Shown here: piece after piece, positions 22,680-34,100 of the stretch
Layout: the number at the start of each line of letters is the position of its first letter
Position numbering within the stretch: position 1 is the stretch's first letter
The notes under the pieces: model-generated
Databases searched by the model: none
Told to the model about the DNA's origin: nothing
Seen by the model: only the letters and a program-made list of their open reading frames with translations
Translations under genes and position numbers: made by a program
Assembly: GCA_039881145.1 (NCBI GenBank)
Contig: JAYKKI010000064.1
Location: 4,149,001-4,213,000, forward strand
DNA from: Druceiella hillmani
Lineage: Eukaryota > Arthropoda > Insecta > Lepidoptera > Hepialidae
Direction: 5' to 3'
DNA length: 64,000 nt

Positions 22680-23150
22680 AAATGAATCGTTACAGAGAGT
22701 CGTTCTGTCAAAGAATGTACGACTGACGTCATTTATCAGGGGTTTTCATCTACAATTTTAAGCTATTCATTATTAGCATAACACTGTGCATGCATGTGTA
22801 CATTAGTAATTTACACGAGGACAAAGCCATAAGCAAACACTATTAGTTAGGTACTCCCGTCAATATATTCATGCGGACCCTATTCAGGCCTACAGAATTC
22901 AAAACAAACAATTTACGCTCTTCGTCCAATCGACATTCATGTTTCTACCCATTTGACAATCAAATTGAACTTATTTGAATTGTAAATACGCCATTCTGAA
23001 CACAAGTCCGTTTGTACGACATATGGTAAGCAGCGCCCAATTCCATTTTACGTTTTCCGGAAATTGACCATTAGCATTCTATTATCGATCGCCAGTGAAC
23101 TTACACGACTGAATGACAATTATTTCATGTCATTGGGCAATGTAAAAAAA
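22680..23150. promoter_or_regulatory. Candidate regulatory island (complex unique sequence)
   Basis: This is about 470 bases of high-complexity sequence with no match to repeats in the window. It contains a consensus CRE/ATF word TGACGTCA (about 22723), 'TTTCCGGAAATTG' (ETS/STAT-like, about 23053), 'TATTATCGATCGCC' (about 23081) and 'CTATTCATTATTAGCATAAC' (homeobox/POU-like, about 22764). No open frame is plausible. The regulatory role is inferred from composition and site content. Confidence 0.35.
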
Positions 23151-23269
23151 AATGTATACATATCATGATTGGAATTATGTGGATAAAGGCAGAAAATAAA
23201 TTGAAAGCGGAGAAATTGAATTTTGAAATAATATAATTTATGTTAATATAGATATAACTAGGGAATCGC

Positions 23270-23470
23270 TTCGGCTGCATTTTATTCTTTTTAACCTTCT
23301 GTGTTTCAAAAGGAAAAACGGAACCCTTCTTAGATCACTCATGTGTCCGTCTGTCCCTCGGTCACAACTGTTTTTCTAAGTAACCGCTTGATGAATAAAC
23401 TTGAAATTTGGCATAAAGTAATAAAACATGTTAACACTAAACATGTTAAGCTAAATTGATGACACATGTC
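23270..23470. repeat. Dispersed fragment with 'GTGTCCGTCTGTCCCTCGGTCAC'
   Basis: It has 'AAAAGGAAAAACGGAACCCT', 'CATGTGTCCGTCTGTCCCTC', 'GGTCACAACTG' and then 'CTTGAAATTTGGCATAAAGT'. The layout is the same as at 16436 and 41530. 'GATGACACATG..TGACAC' is partly duplicated just after it. Confidence 0.7.
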
Positions 23471-23625
23471 TGACACTGGATAGATTGATGACACATCGCT
23501 GAAGCTGAAAGTTAACCTACAATTATGAAAAACAAGATGTGTTTTAAAAGTTCAGGTCAAGATTGTAGGAAACAGTAGCGATGTTTCTAGATATCATAAT
23601 TTTTAAAATATGCACCATGTTTTAC

Positions 23626-24312
23626 GGCTATGAAAGACATAGTAGAGATGAAAGATAGAGTAGGGATGAAAGATATAGTAGAGAAGAAAAATGTAGTATG
23701 GATGAAAGGTATAGTAGGGATGAAAGATATAGTAGGGACGAAAGATATAGTAGGGACGAAAGATATAGTAGGGACGAAAGATATAATAGGGATGAAAGAT
23801 ATAGTAGGGATGAAAGATATAGTAGGGATGAAAGATATAGTAGGGACGAAAGATATAGAAGGGACGAAAGATATAGTAGGGACGAAAGATATAGTAGGGA
23901 CGAAAGATATAGTAGGGATGAAAGATATAGTAGGGATGAAAGATATAATAGGGATGAAAGATATAGTAGGGATGAAAGATATAGTAGGGATGAAAGATAT
24001 AGTAGGGACGAAAGATATAGTAGGGATGAAAGATATAGTAGGGATGAAAGATATAATAGGGATGAAAGATATAGTAGGGATGAAAGATATAGTAGGGATG
24101 AAAGATATAGTAGAGATGAAAGATATAGTAGGGATGAAAGATATAGTAGGGATGAAAGATATAATAGGGATGAAAGATATAGTAGAGATGAAAGATATAG
24201 TAGGGACGAAAGATATAGTAGGGACGAAAGATATAGTAGGGACGAAAGATATAGTAGGGACGAAAGATATAGTAGGGATGAAAGATATAGTAGGGATGAA
24301 AGATACAGTAGA
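23626..24312. repeat. 18-bp minisatellite, about 38 copies
   Basis: The unit is 'GATGAAAGATATAGTAGG', with main variants GACG for GATG and AATAGG for AGTAGG. All three-base multiples keep frames open: plus frames read KDIVGM or SRDERY repeats (240 and 210 codons), and a minus frame reads SLLYLS (229 codons). I regard these as array by-products. There is no non-repetitive coding flank and no promoter. The unit shares AAAGATATA and period 18 with 6066-6575. Confidence 0.97.
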
Positions 24313-24949
24313 TTCACATTTTCAAAATAAATATACTTTTACATTTAGCTAGCTCTACAAAAATTTACGACAACTGATATCAAGCATTTCAAGCTTTTTT
24401 ATATTAAAGTTAATTGTTTTGTCACCAGAGGCATCGTTTTGCTCTTAGCACAAATCATTATATTTAGAGATTATTTTGGAGATTTTAGTTTTATTCTTAA
24501 ATAATTGCAAATTTTGCTGGTGTGTGAGCGATATAATTTCTGACCGATAGTTGGCTTTAATTGATTTTTAGGTACATAAAATTGAAATTAAAGTTTACAT
24601 TATTAATGAATAGGAAATAAAATTATTCAACTTAACAAAATTTTTTTTTATTTTAAAAATATCTTTTTAAGTTAATATAATTATGAAAATGGATGAATGA
24701 AGTGGTTTCTACAGATTTTTCGTCGACTATTAAAGTCATACAATAATCGGTACATTTTACGACAAGAAAATATAAGACGTAATATATTGTTAGGGTAGTT
24801 GTCGTGTAAAACGCCTTGGAGTATCGATAATGTTTCAAACTCCCACCTTTTTCCTACAAACAGATCTATTTTTCCGATCTGTTGTCTACGAAATTCACTA
24901 ACTTTGATATATTATTCAAATTATAATTATCTAGTGTATTTTAAAATTT
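24313..24949. other. Unassigned AT-rich DNA
   Basis: No recognised gene or repeat was found. Confidence 0.4.
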
Positions 24950-25680
24950 GAAAATTATTTACCGTTTAGTTTTGGTAAAAAAATCTCTCGAAAATTATAC
25001 ATTTAATATTACAGAAAAAGTAGTTATTTCGCCACACACTTAATTTTATTTAAAAAACCTGTCCAGCTATTTGTGTGAAAAACTAGTCAATGTAAAATGA
25101 TGTTACATTAACATTAAAAGAAAAAAAATATTTACCGTATAGTTTTTGTCGAAAAATCCCTCTCAAAAATTATACATTTAACATTACGGAAAAAGTAGTT
25201 ATTTCACCACATCCTTAATTTCAATGTAAAATGATGTTATATTAAAATTAAAAGGAAAAATATTTAACGTTTAGTTTTGGTCGAAAAATCGCTCTCAAAA
25301 TTTATACATTTAACATTACAGAAACATTAGTTATTTTACGACACTCTTCATTTTATTTAAAAAACCTGTCGAGCTATTTGTCTGAAATCAATGTAAAATG
25401 ATGTTATATTAACATTAAAAGAAACAAAATATTTAAAAAATTATACAATTAACATTACAGGAAAAGTAGTAATTTCAAAATACTTAATTTTGTTTTGAAA
25501 ACGCGTCGGTGATTTGTATAAAAAACTATGTCTATGTAAAATGATGTTACATTACAAAGTTAAAAAAAATAAAAATATTTGTCTTTTCGTTTTGGTAAAA
25601 ATCCTCTCAAAAATTGTACAATTAACATTACAGGAAAAGTAGGCATTTCATCACACTTCATTTCATTTAAAAAAAAACAT
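24950..25680. repeat. Irregular tandem array, about 5 copies of a 130-180-bp unit
   Basis: Recurring order: 'ACCGTTTAGTTTTGGT', 'AAAATC(T/C)CTCTCAAAAATTA', 'TACATTTAACATTAC', 'GAAAAAGTAGTTATTTC', 'CAATGTAAAATGATGTTA' and 'CATTAAAAGAAA'. The 'ATTTAACATTAC' marker lies near 24999, 25178, 25307, 25447 and 25619. Unequal spacing shows internal deletions in some units. Confidence 0.85.
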
Positions 25681-25984
25681 TTGAAAACCCCAAGATAATT
25701 TTTATTTGTTACAAACCGTTAAAAATATATCATTGGAAAACAAATAAGAAAACAATTTTCAATAAAAAAATCATAATAATTTTTGGATCTTACTGTCACA
25801 CGACAACTACCTTAATTATAAGTACTTTTGATATCACGTTGGCATATTTCAGTTTCTCCCCAATTTTTTTTTAATATAAAAATGAAAATTTTCTACAAAT
25901 TTACTGGATCATTTTAAAGTGATTTAAACGTAAACAAACAAAGAAAACATACTATCAGAAAAACCATCAAATTAAAATTCAAAC

Positions 25985-26225
25985 AACGTTTAGTGTCCCA
26001 TACTCCTCTTCAGGCTCTAAGGAACACAACAATTAAACTTTTGCCTAGTTTTTATCAGAAGTTTTTACATAATCCACGGTCAGACAGACAAAAAACAGAC
26101 AGACAAAATTATAAAAATATACTGCTCTCTTCTATAGCATGTTTATTAGCCCTGGATTCATTTTCTCGTAAAAATATTGGAAATTTGGACTTTTTTGTCT
26201 TTTACAGTTTTACCATCTATTGATA
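25985..26225. repeat. Dispersed fragment with 'GGTCAGACAGACAAAAAACAG'
   Basis: It is related to 35130-35310: a 'TTTTA...GTCAGACAGACAAAA' motif, followed by 'AAAAATATACTG' / 'AAAACAATTACGTTCTGGTC', 'CTATAGC', and ending 'CATTTTCTCGTAAAAA' / 'CATTTTCTCAAGAAAA'. It is a LINE 3'-type dispersed repeat. The open frame crossing it is not a gene. Confidence 0.55.
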
Positions 26226-26283
26226 CAGCACTTATAGAATAAGAAATACGGAATCACATCACCACTTGACTAAGTCTATATCG

Positions 26284-26560
26284 AATATATTTGGCGTTAA
26301 TTTCGTAGAAATTCATTATTCACAATTAAATGAAACTACGTGATGTAGTATTATTTCTACTATCTTTAATATCTTTACCACGACCTAGGTTTCGTTGTAT
26401 TACAACATCTTCAGGTGGGATATTAGCAAAGATCTTTGCTAATATCTTTATCTTTGCTAATAGCCCACCTGAAGATATTGTAATACATCGAAACCTAGGT
26501 CGTGGTAAAGAAATTAAAGAAAGTAGAAATAATACTACATCACGTAGTTTCATTTAATTG
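26284..26560. mobile_element. Long-hairpin element, copy 2, with 13-bp flanking direct repeat
   Basis: The left end starts 'AATATATTTGGCGTTAATTT'. The hairpin arms run from 'CACAATTAAATGAAACTACG' to the centre near 26430-26450 ('GCAAAGATCTTTGC') and back, ending 'CGTAGTTTCATTTAATTG'. The sequence TAAGTCTATATCG occurs immediately outside both ends (26271-26283 and 26561-26573), an apparent 13-bp target-site duplication. The two strands encode nearly the same 75-codon open frame because of the symmetry; these are artefacts. The centre carries a small 'TATCTTTATCTTTGCTAATA' expansion. Confidence 0.92.
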
Positions 26561-26573
26561 TAAGTCTATATCG

Positions 26574-27187
26574 TTAAGCTGTACCTAATAATTTCTAGTA
26601 CCATGGACAAAGTACAAAATCTCCAAGGCATTACTGTTCGTTTTGTAAATAAAAAGTAACATGTTAATTGAAATTATAGAAGTAAATTATTCGAAATTTT
26701 TTTTGTTAATTATAATATAATTATACAATAATAATAATAATAATTAATATTTCGAATTTACTTAGAAAAGAATATAGGTTCTAATTCAGGTCGCTTTCTA
26801 GGAAAAAAAGTAAAATTGGTTCTAAAAAAATATTTGAATATATACATAAGAATAGTGTTTTTAAAGGTTCAAAAGGAATAACCATGTAGATATTACCCCC
26901 GTATAAAAAGCAGTGGAACTAATAGAGAAAACGGAAACCTTAGAAGTTTACCCACGTTGACCTAGAAAATTGAAATTTGACACAGTAATAAAGAATATTA
27001 ATAGTAACAGTTATTTATTTATGGATAAAAAATACAATAGGTAAAATAAAAGGTATGTACAGAAATTTACTTAGAACCAAGTTAGGCGTTTTAACTTTAA
27101 ATTATTCAATATTTTAGCCACAAAGAGGTAGCCAGCCCGGCTTGTGCAGTTATGCTATAAGCTTCATCGACACGGCCGGTTTACACT
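26574..27187. other. Unassigned AT-rich DNA
   Basis: A short (AAT)n run lies at 26727-26745. There is a patch at 26880-26990 with 'GAAACCTTAGAAGTTTACCC'. No gene is seen. Confidence 0.4.
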
Positions 27188-27310
27188 TAGCACCTGTGAT
27201 ATACGTACACACACACACATACACATATATATATATATATATATATACATACATATATTTACATATGTATATACACACATGTACATACACACATATACAC
27301 ATAGACATAT
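27188..27310. repeat. (CA)n/(TA)n compound microsatellite
   Basis: ACACAC, then ATACACATATATAT, a TA run, then mixed TACATA/CACACA words. Confidence 0.95.
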
Positions 27311-28080
27311 AACTATATACACGTTATTACCTAAGGGGGAGACAAAAAAGAAATAAAAACCAAAATTGGAAAAACAAGAAAAAAAGGAAGATACTAATAA
27401 TAAATATTATTTATATCAAATAATTTCTAAGTGCTCATATTTTTAATTTATACCGTTTGCATTTGCTGGGTCAAAAGCCACTTACGAATTAATCTTTTAA
27501 AAGCAGTCATGGATCCTGTATTAACTCGTACGCATCTCAATAGCTAACACTTTTTCTATTTAAATTTTAAGGGAGCCTATTCAATTTCCAATTTTTTTTA
27601 AATTCCATACATCGGTTAAAAGTTTCAAAATACTTTTTTAAATTTTATATAGAAGATATTATAGTTTTAGTGATATTCATAATATCATAAAACCTGCGAC
27701 ATCCACTATATTCATTCATAATATTCATATATGTCCCCTTTATTAAATTGGGTTATATTAAATACTTGTAATAAATAAGTTGCAGACTCGCAGTTATCCG
27801 ATTTTTTTAATTCATAAACTTCAAAGTTTACAAATACGTAAAGCAAACATGTTGTACCAAGATCAATCAAATTAATATTAGTTAAAATAAAAACATACAC
27901 ATGCAACAGTTTGCAACTAATTGTGTGAACTCATATTAACTGCAGGTTTAAAAAATATTTTTTTAAATATGAAATCAAGCATTGAAAAAACTAAATTGAT
28001 AAGTATTTATGAATAATATCCATCGTCTTTTGGGCAAAGTCATAAGATACATTTTTTATTAAAATATTTATTATCTAACA
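27311..28080. other. Unassigned AT-rich DNA
   Basis: No recognised feature was found. The minus-strand 64-codon open frame at 27906-27712 has no supporting signal. Confidence 0.4.
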
Positions 28081-28355
28081 TATTCTAACCTAATCTAACC
28101 TAGCCTAACTTAACTTAACCTAAGTTGACATAACCTAACCTAATTTAACCTAATCTAACTTAGCCTAACCTAGCCTAACACAACCTAGAATAATATAGTC
28201 TAATATAAACTGTCGAACACAACAAAACCTAATATAACCTGACCTAAACTAACTTAATCCAATACTAATCACTAACCAATACTAATCCAATCCGTAATTT
28301 GGCCTGGTCAGCTTAACCTAATCTAATATAACCTAATCTAATTTAACTTAGCTTT
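28081..28355. repeat. Degenerate (CCTAA)n, telomere-type repeat
   Basis: CCTAACCTAA-type words with variants TCTAACC, TAGCCTAAC and TTAACCTAA run through this stretch. The canonical insect telomere repeat is (TTAGG)n, and this is its C-strand in degenerate, interstitial form. The purest part is about 28080-28190; it decays rightward to about 28350. A G-strand remnant (TTAGGTT words) occurs at 29385-29427. Confidence 0.8.
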
Positions 28356-28779
28356 GTTTCTGCTTCGCTCACTGCATCTGCTGCTGAAAATACATGAATT
28401 AAAGAAATTGCGCAATAGTCTCTTAGCAATATCCATAATGTCTAGACACTGATAAATAATGAAGTTTGAACTTTGGTTAGTAACTTTACCCAATTCAATT
28501 TGTCAGTATTCAAATTCCCCGGGCATTTTACATAATGCCCTCATTAAAAACTTGGTCCATAACATATATACTGACTGAATTCGAAGATTACTGGTGATGG
28601 AAACTTTGCAAATTTTCATCTTAATATTGACGCAAATTTTTGCTCTTTTTATTACTTGTAACACGGAAAGGGTCTTCAGATCTCCTCTAGACAGCATAAA
28701 ATAACCAGGGCTGATCGCTATATGTATTTACCTTTATACATTAGGTATATTAGCACATATGAAGACTTTTCATATCTTT

Positions 28780-28985
28780 TTCGTTACATAAGAAAGTTGG
28801 TCCACAGACGCATCATCCCTCGATCCCGGGCAATATCGCGATATGAGATAAGTTTGGCCATCTGGCGTATGTCGCCTTTTTTATTGCCAAACCTTGGTGA
28901 AAGGATCTGCTGATTTACGAGGGCGCAACGTGCCGCTAATGGCGCGGGCCCGACCGCATTTACTGGCTTTTTTATTAGAGTTAAA
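28780..28985. promoter_or_regulatory. Candidate regulatory island
   Basis: This is GC-richer unique DNA: 'CCTCGATCCCGGGCAATATC', 'GCGATATGAG', 'CATCTGGCGTATGTCGCC', 'TTTTTATTGCC' (posterior-Hox/Cdx-like TTTATTG) and 'GCCGCTAATGGCGCGGGCCC'. No gene was found. The role is inferred. Confidence 0.3.
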
Positions 28986-29384
28986 CAGTTAGGTAAGCTA
29001 AAGTGTTATGTAAGAGTTATAATTTTGTACATACATATGTAAATCTTCTTTGAATGTAGAGGATATCGCGGTGCCTATTGAATATTGTTGGGAGAGCGCG
29101 CTGCGAGTATCCTGCAGATCAAATACTATATTTACACTGATTCCTGCTGACGTAGAGTAAGAGACAAGGATAGAACTATAGTATTTTAACATAAACTAGA
29201 TTTTCCTTGACCAAACTGGTTCTTCCTAGTCTGTGAAAGCACACGTTTCGGAATACTCCGGAATGTCATCTAGTCCAAACTGACTGAGATTACTTCTTTT
29301 AATAATAGCATTTCCGTATTTAAATATTAAACATGTAATGAAGAAGCAAAATTATTGGAATCAAACTTAATTGTTTTGTAACAT

Positions 29385-29427
29385 TAGATCAGGTTAGGCT
29401 AGATTTAGGTTGACTATAGTTAGGTTC
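29385..29427. repeat. Short degenerate (TTAGG)n
   Basis: It reads 'GATCAGGTTAGGCTAGATTT' then 'AGGTTGACTATAGTTAGG', the opposite strand sense to 28081-28355. Confidence 0.55.
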
Positions 29428-30399
29428 TTTTTCTTCATGCTAGCACTTGTCTATCTAGTGCATTTCATAGCTTTTCAGGTGTTTTTATTTTGTGTCGCTT
29501 TGTTCAGCATTTACTGTTTCTTTGTCTTTGTGGTCTGTCAGAGCTATCTCTTATGGTCTCCATATTGTCATTTTCCTTCTAAAGTTTTTATTATTTAATG
29601 TGATATACCCAGCCCGATTTAGTTCTAAAGTGGTTCTTTGTCTTCAAATATAATTGGTTTTGTGATTTTCGATTACTATCTTTGGTATTCGTTGTTTTAT
29701 AAATATCTTAAATGAATCTTTCTATTCAAGATATATATTTCACACCACAAGTTTTTACTGGAGAATGCATTTCACTTAAACTTTAGTTCACAGAGGAAGT
29801 TTGGAGTTCTATGGTATTTTATGGAAAGAATCTATTGTATTTTGTCAGAGGTTAGCTAAGATTTGGTTAGGGCATGTTTAAGTTTCTTAAGGACTTTTAA
29901 AGTTTGTAAGGTTTTGTAGTTTTGGAGATTTCAGGATGAGCCAGTTTTTTATGGACTCACCAGAAAAATTGAAGATGAAATTTTTATAGGAATCGATCCG
30001 GAAGTACTAATAGAACATTAAAAACTAAAATAATATGTGGCTGTACCGATATGGGCAAAATTTTGTGATTGGATATTTTTCTAAATGTCTTTTTTCCTAA
30101 CCTCGAAATTTGCATTTCTTTACACAGAAAAGTGATTTCAAAATTGTTTTTTGTTTAAGCTTGTTTAACGATTTTCTTCAACCTTTCCATATTTTAAAGT
30201 TTTCTAAGCTGAATAAATTTTAAATATTTCGTATTCCCAAAAAAATTGCCAGAAAATTGTCTTTTGTTATTATTGTTTCTGTTTATTATTTATACGAATA
30301 ATCCTAATGTTTTTGGGATGCAGTAAATTTAGTAAGGAATTTATTGAGAAAAAATAATAAATCATTGAATTTGCAACATGTTAATTTATGAAAATGTAA
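29428..30399. other. Unassigned T-rich DNA
   Basis: A hydrophobic 62-codon plus frame (29410-29598) reflects T-richness. No supporting features were found. Confidence 0.4.
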
Positions 30400-31972
30400 T
30401 ATAATTCATTATTTAGGGTTATTTTTTTAGGATTTCTTAAGCAAACTCATAAAGTTTTGCCCTTATGATTTTGTCATATCCGATTCATTATTTAGGGTTA
30501 TTTTTTTTGGATTGCTTAGTCAAACTTAAAAAGTTTTACCCTTATCCTTTTGTCATATCCGATTCATTATTTAGGGCTAATTTTATAGGAGTTCTTAGGC
30601 AAACTTACAAAGTATTGCCCTTATAATTAAGTCATATCCGATTCATTATTTAGGGTTAATTTTTTAGGATTTCTTAGGCAAACTCATAAAGTTTGCCCTT
30701 ATTATTTTGTCGTATCCGATTCATTATTTAAAGTTATTTTTTTAGGATTGCTCAGGCAAACTTATCAAGTTTTACCCTTATCCTTTTGTCATATCCGATC
30801 AATTATTTAGGGCTAATGTTTTAGGATTGCTTAGGCAAATTTACAAAGTTTGGCCTTATAATTTTGTCATATCCGATTCATTATTTAGGGTTAATTTTTT
30901 AGGATTGCTTAGGCAAACTTACAAAGTTTTACCCTTAACATTTTGTTAGATCCGATTCATTATTTAGGGATAATTTTTTAGGATTGCTTAGGCAAACTTA
31001 CAAAGTTTTACCCTTAACATTTTGTTAGATCCGATTCATTATTTAGGGATAATTTTTTAGGATTGCTTAGGCAAACTTACAAAGTTTTACCCTTAACATT
31101 TTGTTAGATCCGATTCATTATTTAGGGATAATTTTTTAGGATTGCTTAGGCAAACTTACAAAGTTTTACCCTTAACATTTTGTTAGATCCGATTCATTAT
31201 TTAGGGATAATTTTTTAGGATTGCTTAGGCAAACTTACAAAGTTTTACCCTTAACATTTTGTTATATCCGATTCATTATTTAAGGATAATTTTTTAGGAT
31301 TGCTTAGGCAAACTTACAAAGTTTTACCCTTAACATTTTGTTAGATCCGATTCATTATTTAGGGATAATTTTTTAGGATTGCTTAGGCAAACTTACAAAG
31401 TTTTACCCTTAACATTTTGTTAGATCCGATTCATTATTTAGGGATAATTTTTTAGGATTGCTTAGGCAAACTTACAAAGTTTTACCCTTAACATTTTGTT
31501 ATATCCGATTCATTATTTAAGGATAATTTTTTAGGATTGCTTAGACAAACTTACAAAGTTTTATCCTTAACATTTTGTTATATCCGATTCATTATTTAGG
31601 ATTAATTTTTTAGGATTGCTTAAGAATATTTATAAAGTTCTACCCTTTTCATTTTGTCTTATCCGATACAATATTTAGGGCTATTTTTTTAGGCTTGTTT
31701 AGGCAAACTTACAAAGTTTTGCCCTTATAATTTTTACATATCCGATTCATTATTTAGAGATAATTTTTTAGGATTTCTTGGGCAAACTTGCAAAGTTTTA
31801 CCCTTAACATTTTGTTATATCCGATTCATTAATAAGGGTTAATTTTTTAGGATTTCTTAGGCAAACTCATAAAGTTTTGCCCTTATGATTTTGTCATATC
31901 CGATTCATTATTTAGGGTTAATTTTTTAGGACTACTTAGGATAAACTTACAAAATTTTAATTTAGTCATACT
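30400..31972. repeat. 79-bp satellite array, about 20 copies
   Basis: The unit carries 'TTTTAGGATTGCTTAGGCAA', 'ACTTACAAAGTTTTACCCTT', 'AACATTTTGTTAGATCCGAT' and 'TCATTATTTAGGGATAA'. 'TCCGATTCAT' recurs every 79 bp (for example 30951 and 31030). Units between about 30900 and 31550 are almost identical; those outside differ more (TTTTGCCCTTAT, GTCATATCC). A marker pair (TATATCC with TTAAGG) recurs 237 bp apart (3 units), suggesting block duplication in the core. Confidence 0.97.
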
Positions 31973-32413
31973 CGTATGTAATGTTCATGTAATGGGTTTT
32001 TAAAGATTGTTGGATAGATTCAGCGAAACGGCGATCATACTTCATTCTAATTTGCTATGAATGTATATATAAAACTCTATATATACTGTAACCAACCAGG
32101 AGTAATTAGGACCAGCAGTGCTGGATAATGCCTACTCAGCAGAGAACAGTAGACTATCAGGAGTTCAGACAGTGACAGAAAGTCTCGAGAAAATCTCCTT
32201 CTTTTCTGATAGCTGTTACTTCCTATTATATAGAATTCGGTTCCTCTATTCTTTCCGACAAGGATAATTAAATCAAATACAAATTTCCACTAACTGTAAA
32301 CAAGGTGATCTTTTCCGATATATTTAATAAGAGCTTATTTAATAATAACCTGGAACTTTTCTGTAACTGTGTACTATAGTACAGGCGTATGATTTGTTTT
32401 TTTGTTTTTTTTT
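31973..32413. other. Unassigned
   Basis: The stretch 32090-32290 is of moderate complexity ('CCAACCAGGAGTAATTAGGA', 'CAGCAGAGAACAGTAG'). Nothing could be assigned. Confidence 0.35.
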
Positions 32414-32462
32414 TATAGGTGTATAGCTGTACACAAGTGTTGTGTACAGCTATACACCTATA
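32414..32462. repeat. Perfect 23-bp-arm hairpin
   Basis: Arms 32414-32436 and 32440-32462 are exact reverse complements around a 3-base loop (GTG). The outer end is TATAGGTGTATAGCTG. A T-run precedes it. It is an almost uninterrupted palindrome. Confidence 0.97.
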
Positions 32463-32576
32463 TTACATCCGTCTGTCTATCACGTCTTCTATTTTCTACA
32501 ATTTTAGACCTAAATGAATGCCAGTATAAAGTATAAAATTTTGCCAGTATAAGCTTTAGGTAATAATCTCGATTAC

Positions 32577-32661
32577 TATAAAACAATCTTTAGTAGTTTT
32601 ACTACTACGAAGTAGTTTTTGTTTTTCTACGAAGTAGTTTTACTTCAATGATTGTTTTATA
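32577..32661. repeat. Compound inverted repeat with internal duplication
   Basis: Outer arms TATAAAACAATC (32577) and GATTGTTTTATA (32650) are exact. Inside, 'CTACGAAGTAGTTTT' occurs twice in tandem (about 32605 and 32628), each itself a small palindrome (CTAC-GAA-GTAG). Confidence 0.85.
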
Positions 32662-33475
32662 ATATAAGTTTTGAAAATTGTAACGTTTAATTGTAACGAA
32701 TCTATCGCTAGAAGGACGGAAAATAGGTACTCAGCTAACAATTGAGAGAGATAGACGAACACAATAGAACAAGACAAGAAGTGCACGCATGTCCGAAAAC
32801 AAACAAAAATGGCGCTCACTACTGCTATCAGCCGTTTTGTAAGTTATGTGTGTCAAAAGCAAACTGTCAATATTTGGTCGATTTATTTTCCTATTAAAAA
32901 GTGGGGATGAAGAAAAAATAAGCCTCATTGTGTGGGGGTACTGTTATAAAGGTTTATAAAAATGAATTTCAGGTTCCATTTACTACTTTTTTATTTTGTC
33001 TCATGTTTGCTAAATATTAAGCTTCAGAGTCGTTTATAATTTATAAAATGTTTTTTTAAATCCATTCTTATGGATCATTAATTTGTTTTATTTCAGAGGG
33101 AGTTTTCAATTAATACGTCGCAAAATGAAGACCTCTCAATACGTATAATTGGAAGCCATTTTTTTAATCTGTATGTATAGTGAAACTGTAACGGAGTGAA
33201 TAATGTACGTGGAAAATCATTTTATATGTACGTGGAAAATCATTTAAGGGCGAATGATTTGAGAAGCCATAAAACCTGTTAGTTCGTTCTGAAATCTCAA
33301 TCTAGTGGACTGATTTTGATAAAATTTGGTATGGTAATAGTTCATACCCTCGAGCAATATATAGAATAGATTTATCAGGATGTTGCAGATTAAAAAAAAA
33401 CTAACTTATATTATTATGATATTTGTACTGTCTACGCCATCTATTAGCGTTTCCAGCAAACTTTATTCTCATATA

Positions 33476-33526
<51 letters not shown>
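33476..33526. repeat. (TA)n microsatellite
   Basis: This is a TA run. The YIYIYI open frames crossing it are artefacts. Confidence 0.97.
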
Positions 33527-33529
<3 letters not shown>

Positions 33530-33822
33530 TATTTCTATATTACGATATGGTACTGGCAAAACAAGGGTCCTTTACCTATTGCATTTGTTGGTGTTGTTTT
33601 TATTGATAAGGTAAAACAGAATATAATGGACTTTGAAATATAGTATAATTTACTTGAAATCACATCAGACAAGTCCCATTAATAACTTTGTTTCATGAAA
33701 TAACTACATTACATTATTATCGTATATTTCAACATGTATGTGATTGCTAAAATTTTATTTCAAATCTGAAAACAAATTTTTAAAACTTTAATTGATGCAT
33801 TGGAAATGGATTATGGAAGTTT

Positions 33823-33859
<37 letters not shown>
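33823..33859. repeat. (TA)n microsatellite
   Basis: This is a short TA run. Confidence 0.95.
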
Positions 33860-33861
<2 letters not shown>

Positions 33862-33894
33862 GAAATGAAATTTTCCTGAGTAATTGGCTGAGTA

Positions 33895-34100
33895 ACTCTG
33901 TAGAAATAGTCTTCTTAGATTGGCCACCCATTGTGTACAAACCGAAATGGCTCCCTCCCACTGCTTTTGTTAAGTGAAATCCTAATCCCCACTCTGTTAG
34001 CGCGTAGTGTGTTAAATAACTCTCCTCCCCTCCCTTACTCCCTATTACCCCCTCCCCTCACCGGTGGCAACAACAGACACCCTTGCGGCTAATAGATCCA
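33895..34100. promoter_or_regulatory. Candidate regulatory island with pyrimidine-rich tract
   Basis: This is unique, GC-richer DNA: 'GATTGGCCACCCATTGTG', 'GTTAGCGCGTAGTGTG', a C/T tract 34020-34060 ('CTCTCCTCCCCTCCCTTACT') and 'CACCGGTGGCAACAACAG'. No gene was found. The role is inferred. Confidence 0.25.

Noticed and set aside
23628..24352. Open frames of 210-240 codons (KDIVGM, SRDERY, SLLYLS repeats)
   Set aside because: Three frames on two strands are open over the same 18-bp array, so openness reflects the unit, not selection for a protein.
26326..26557. Nearly identical 75-codon frames on both strands
   Set aside because: This is a mirror effect of the long hairpin element.
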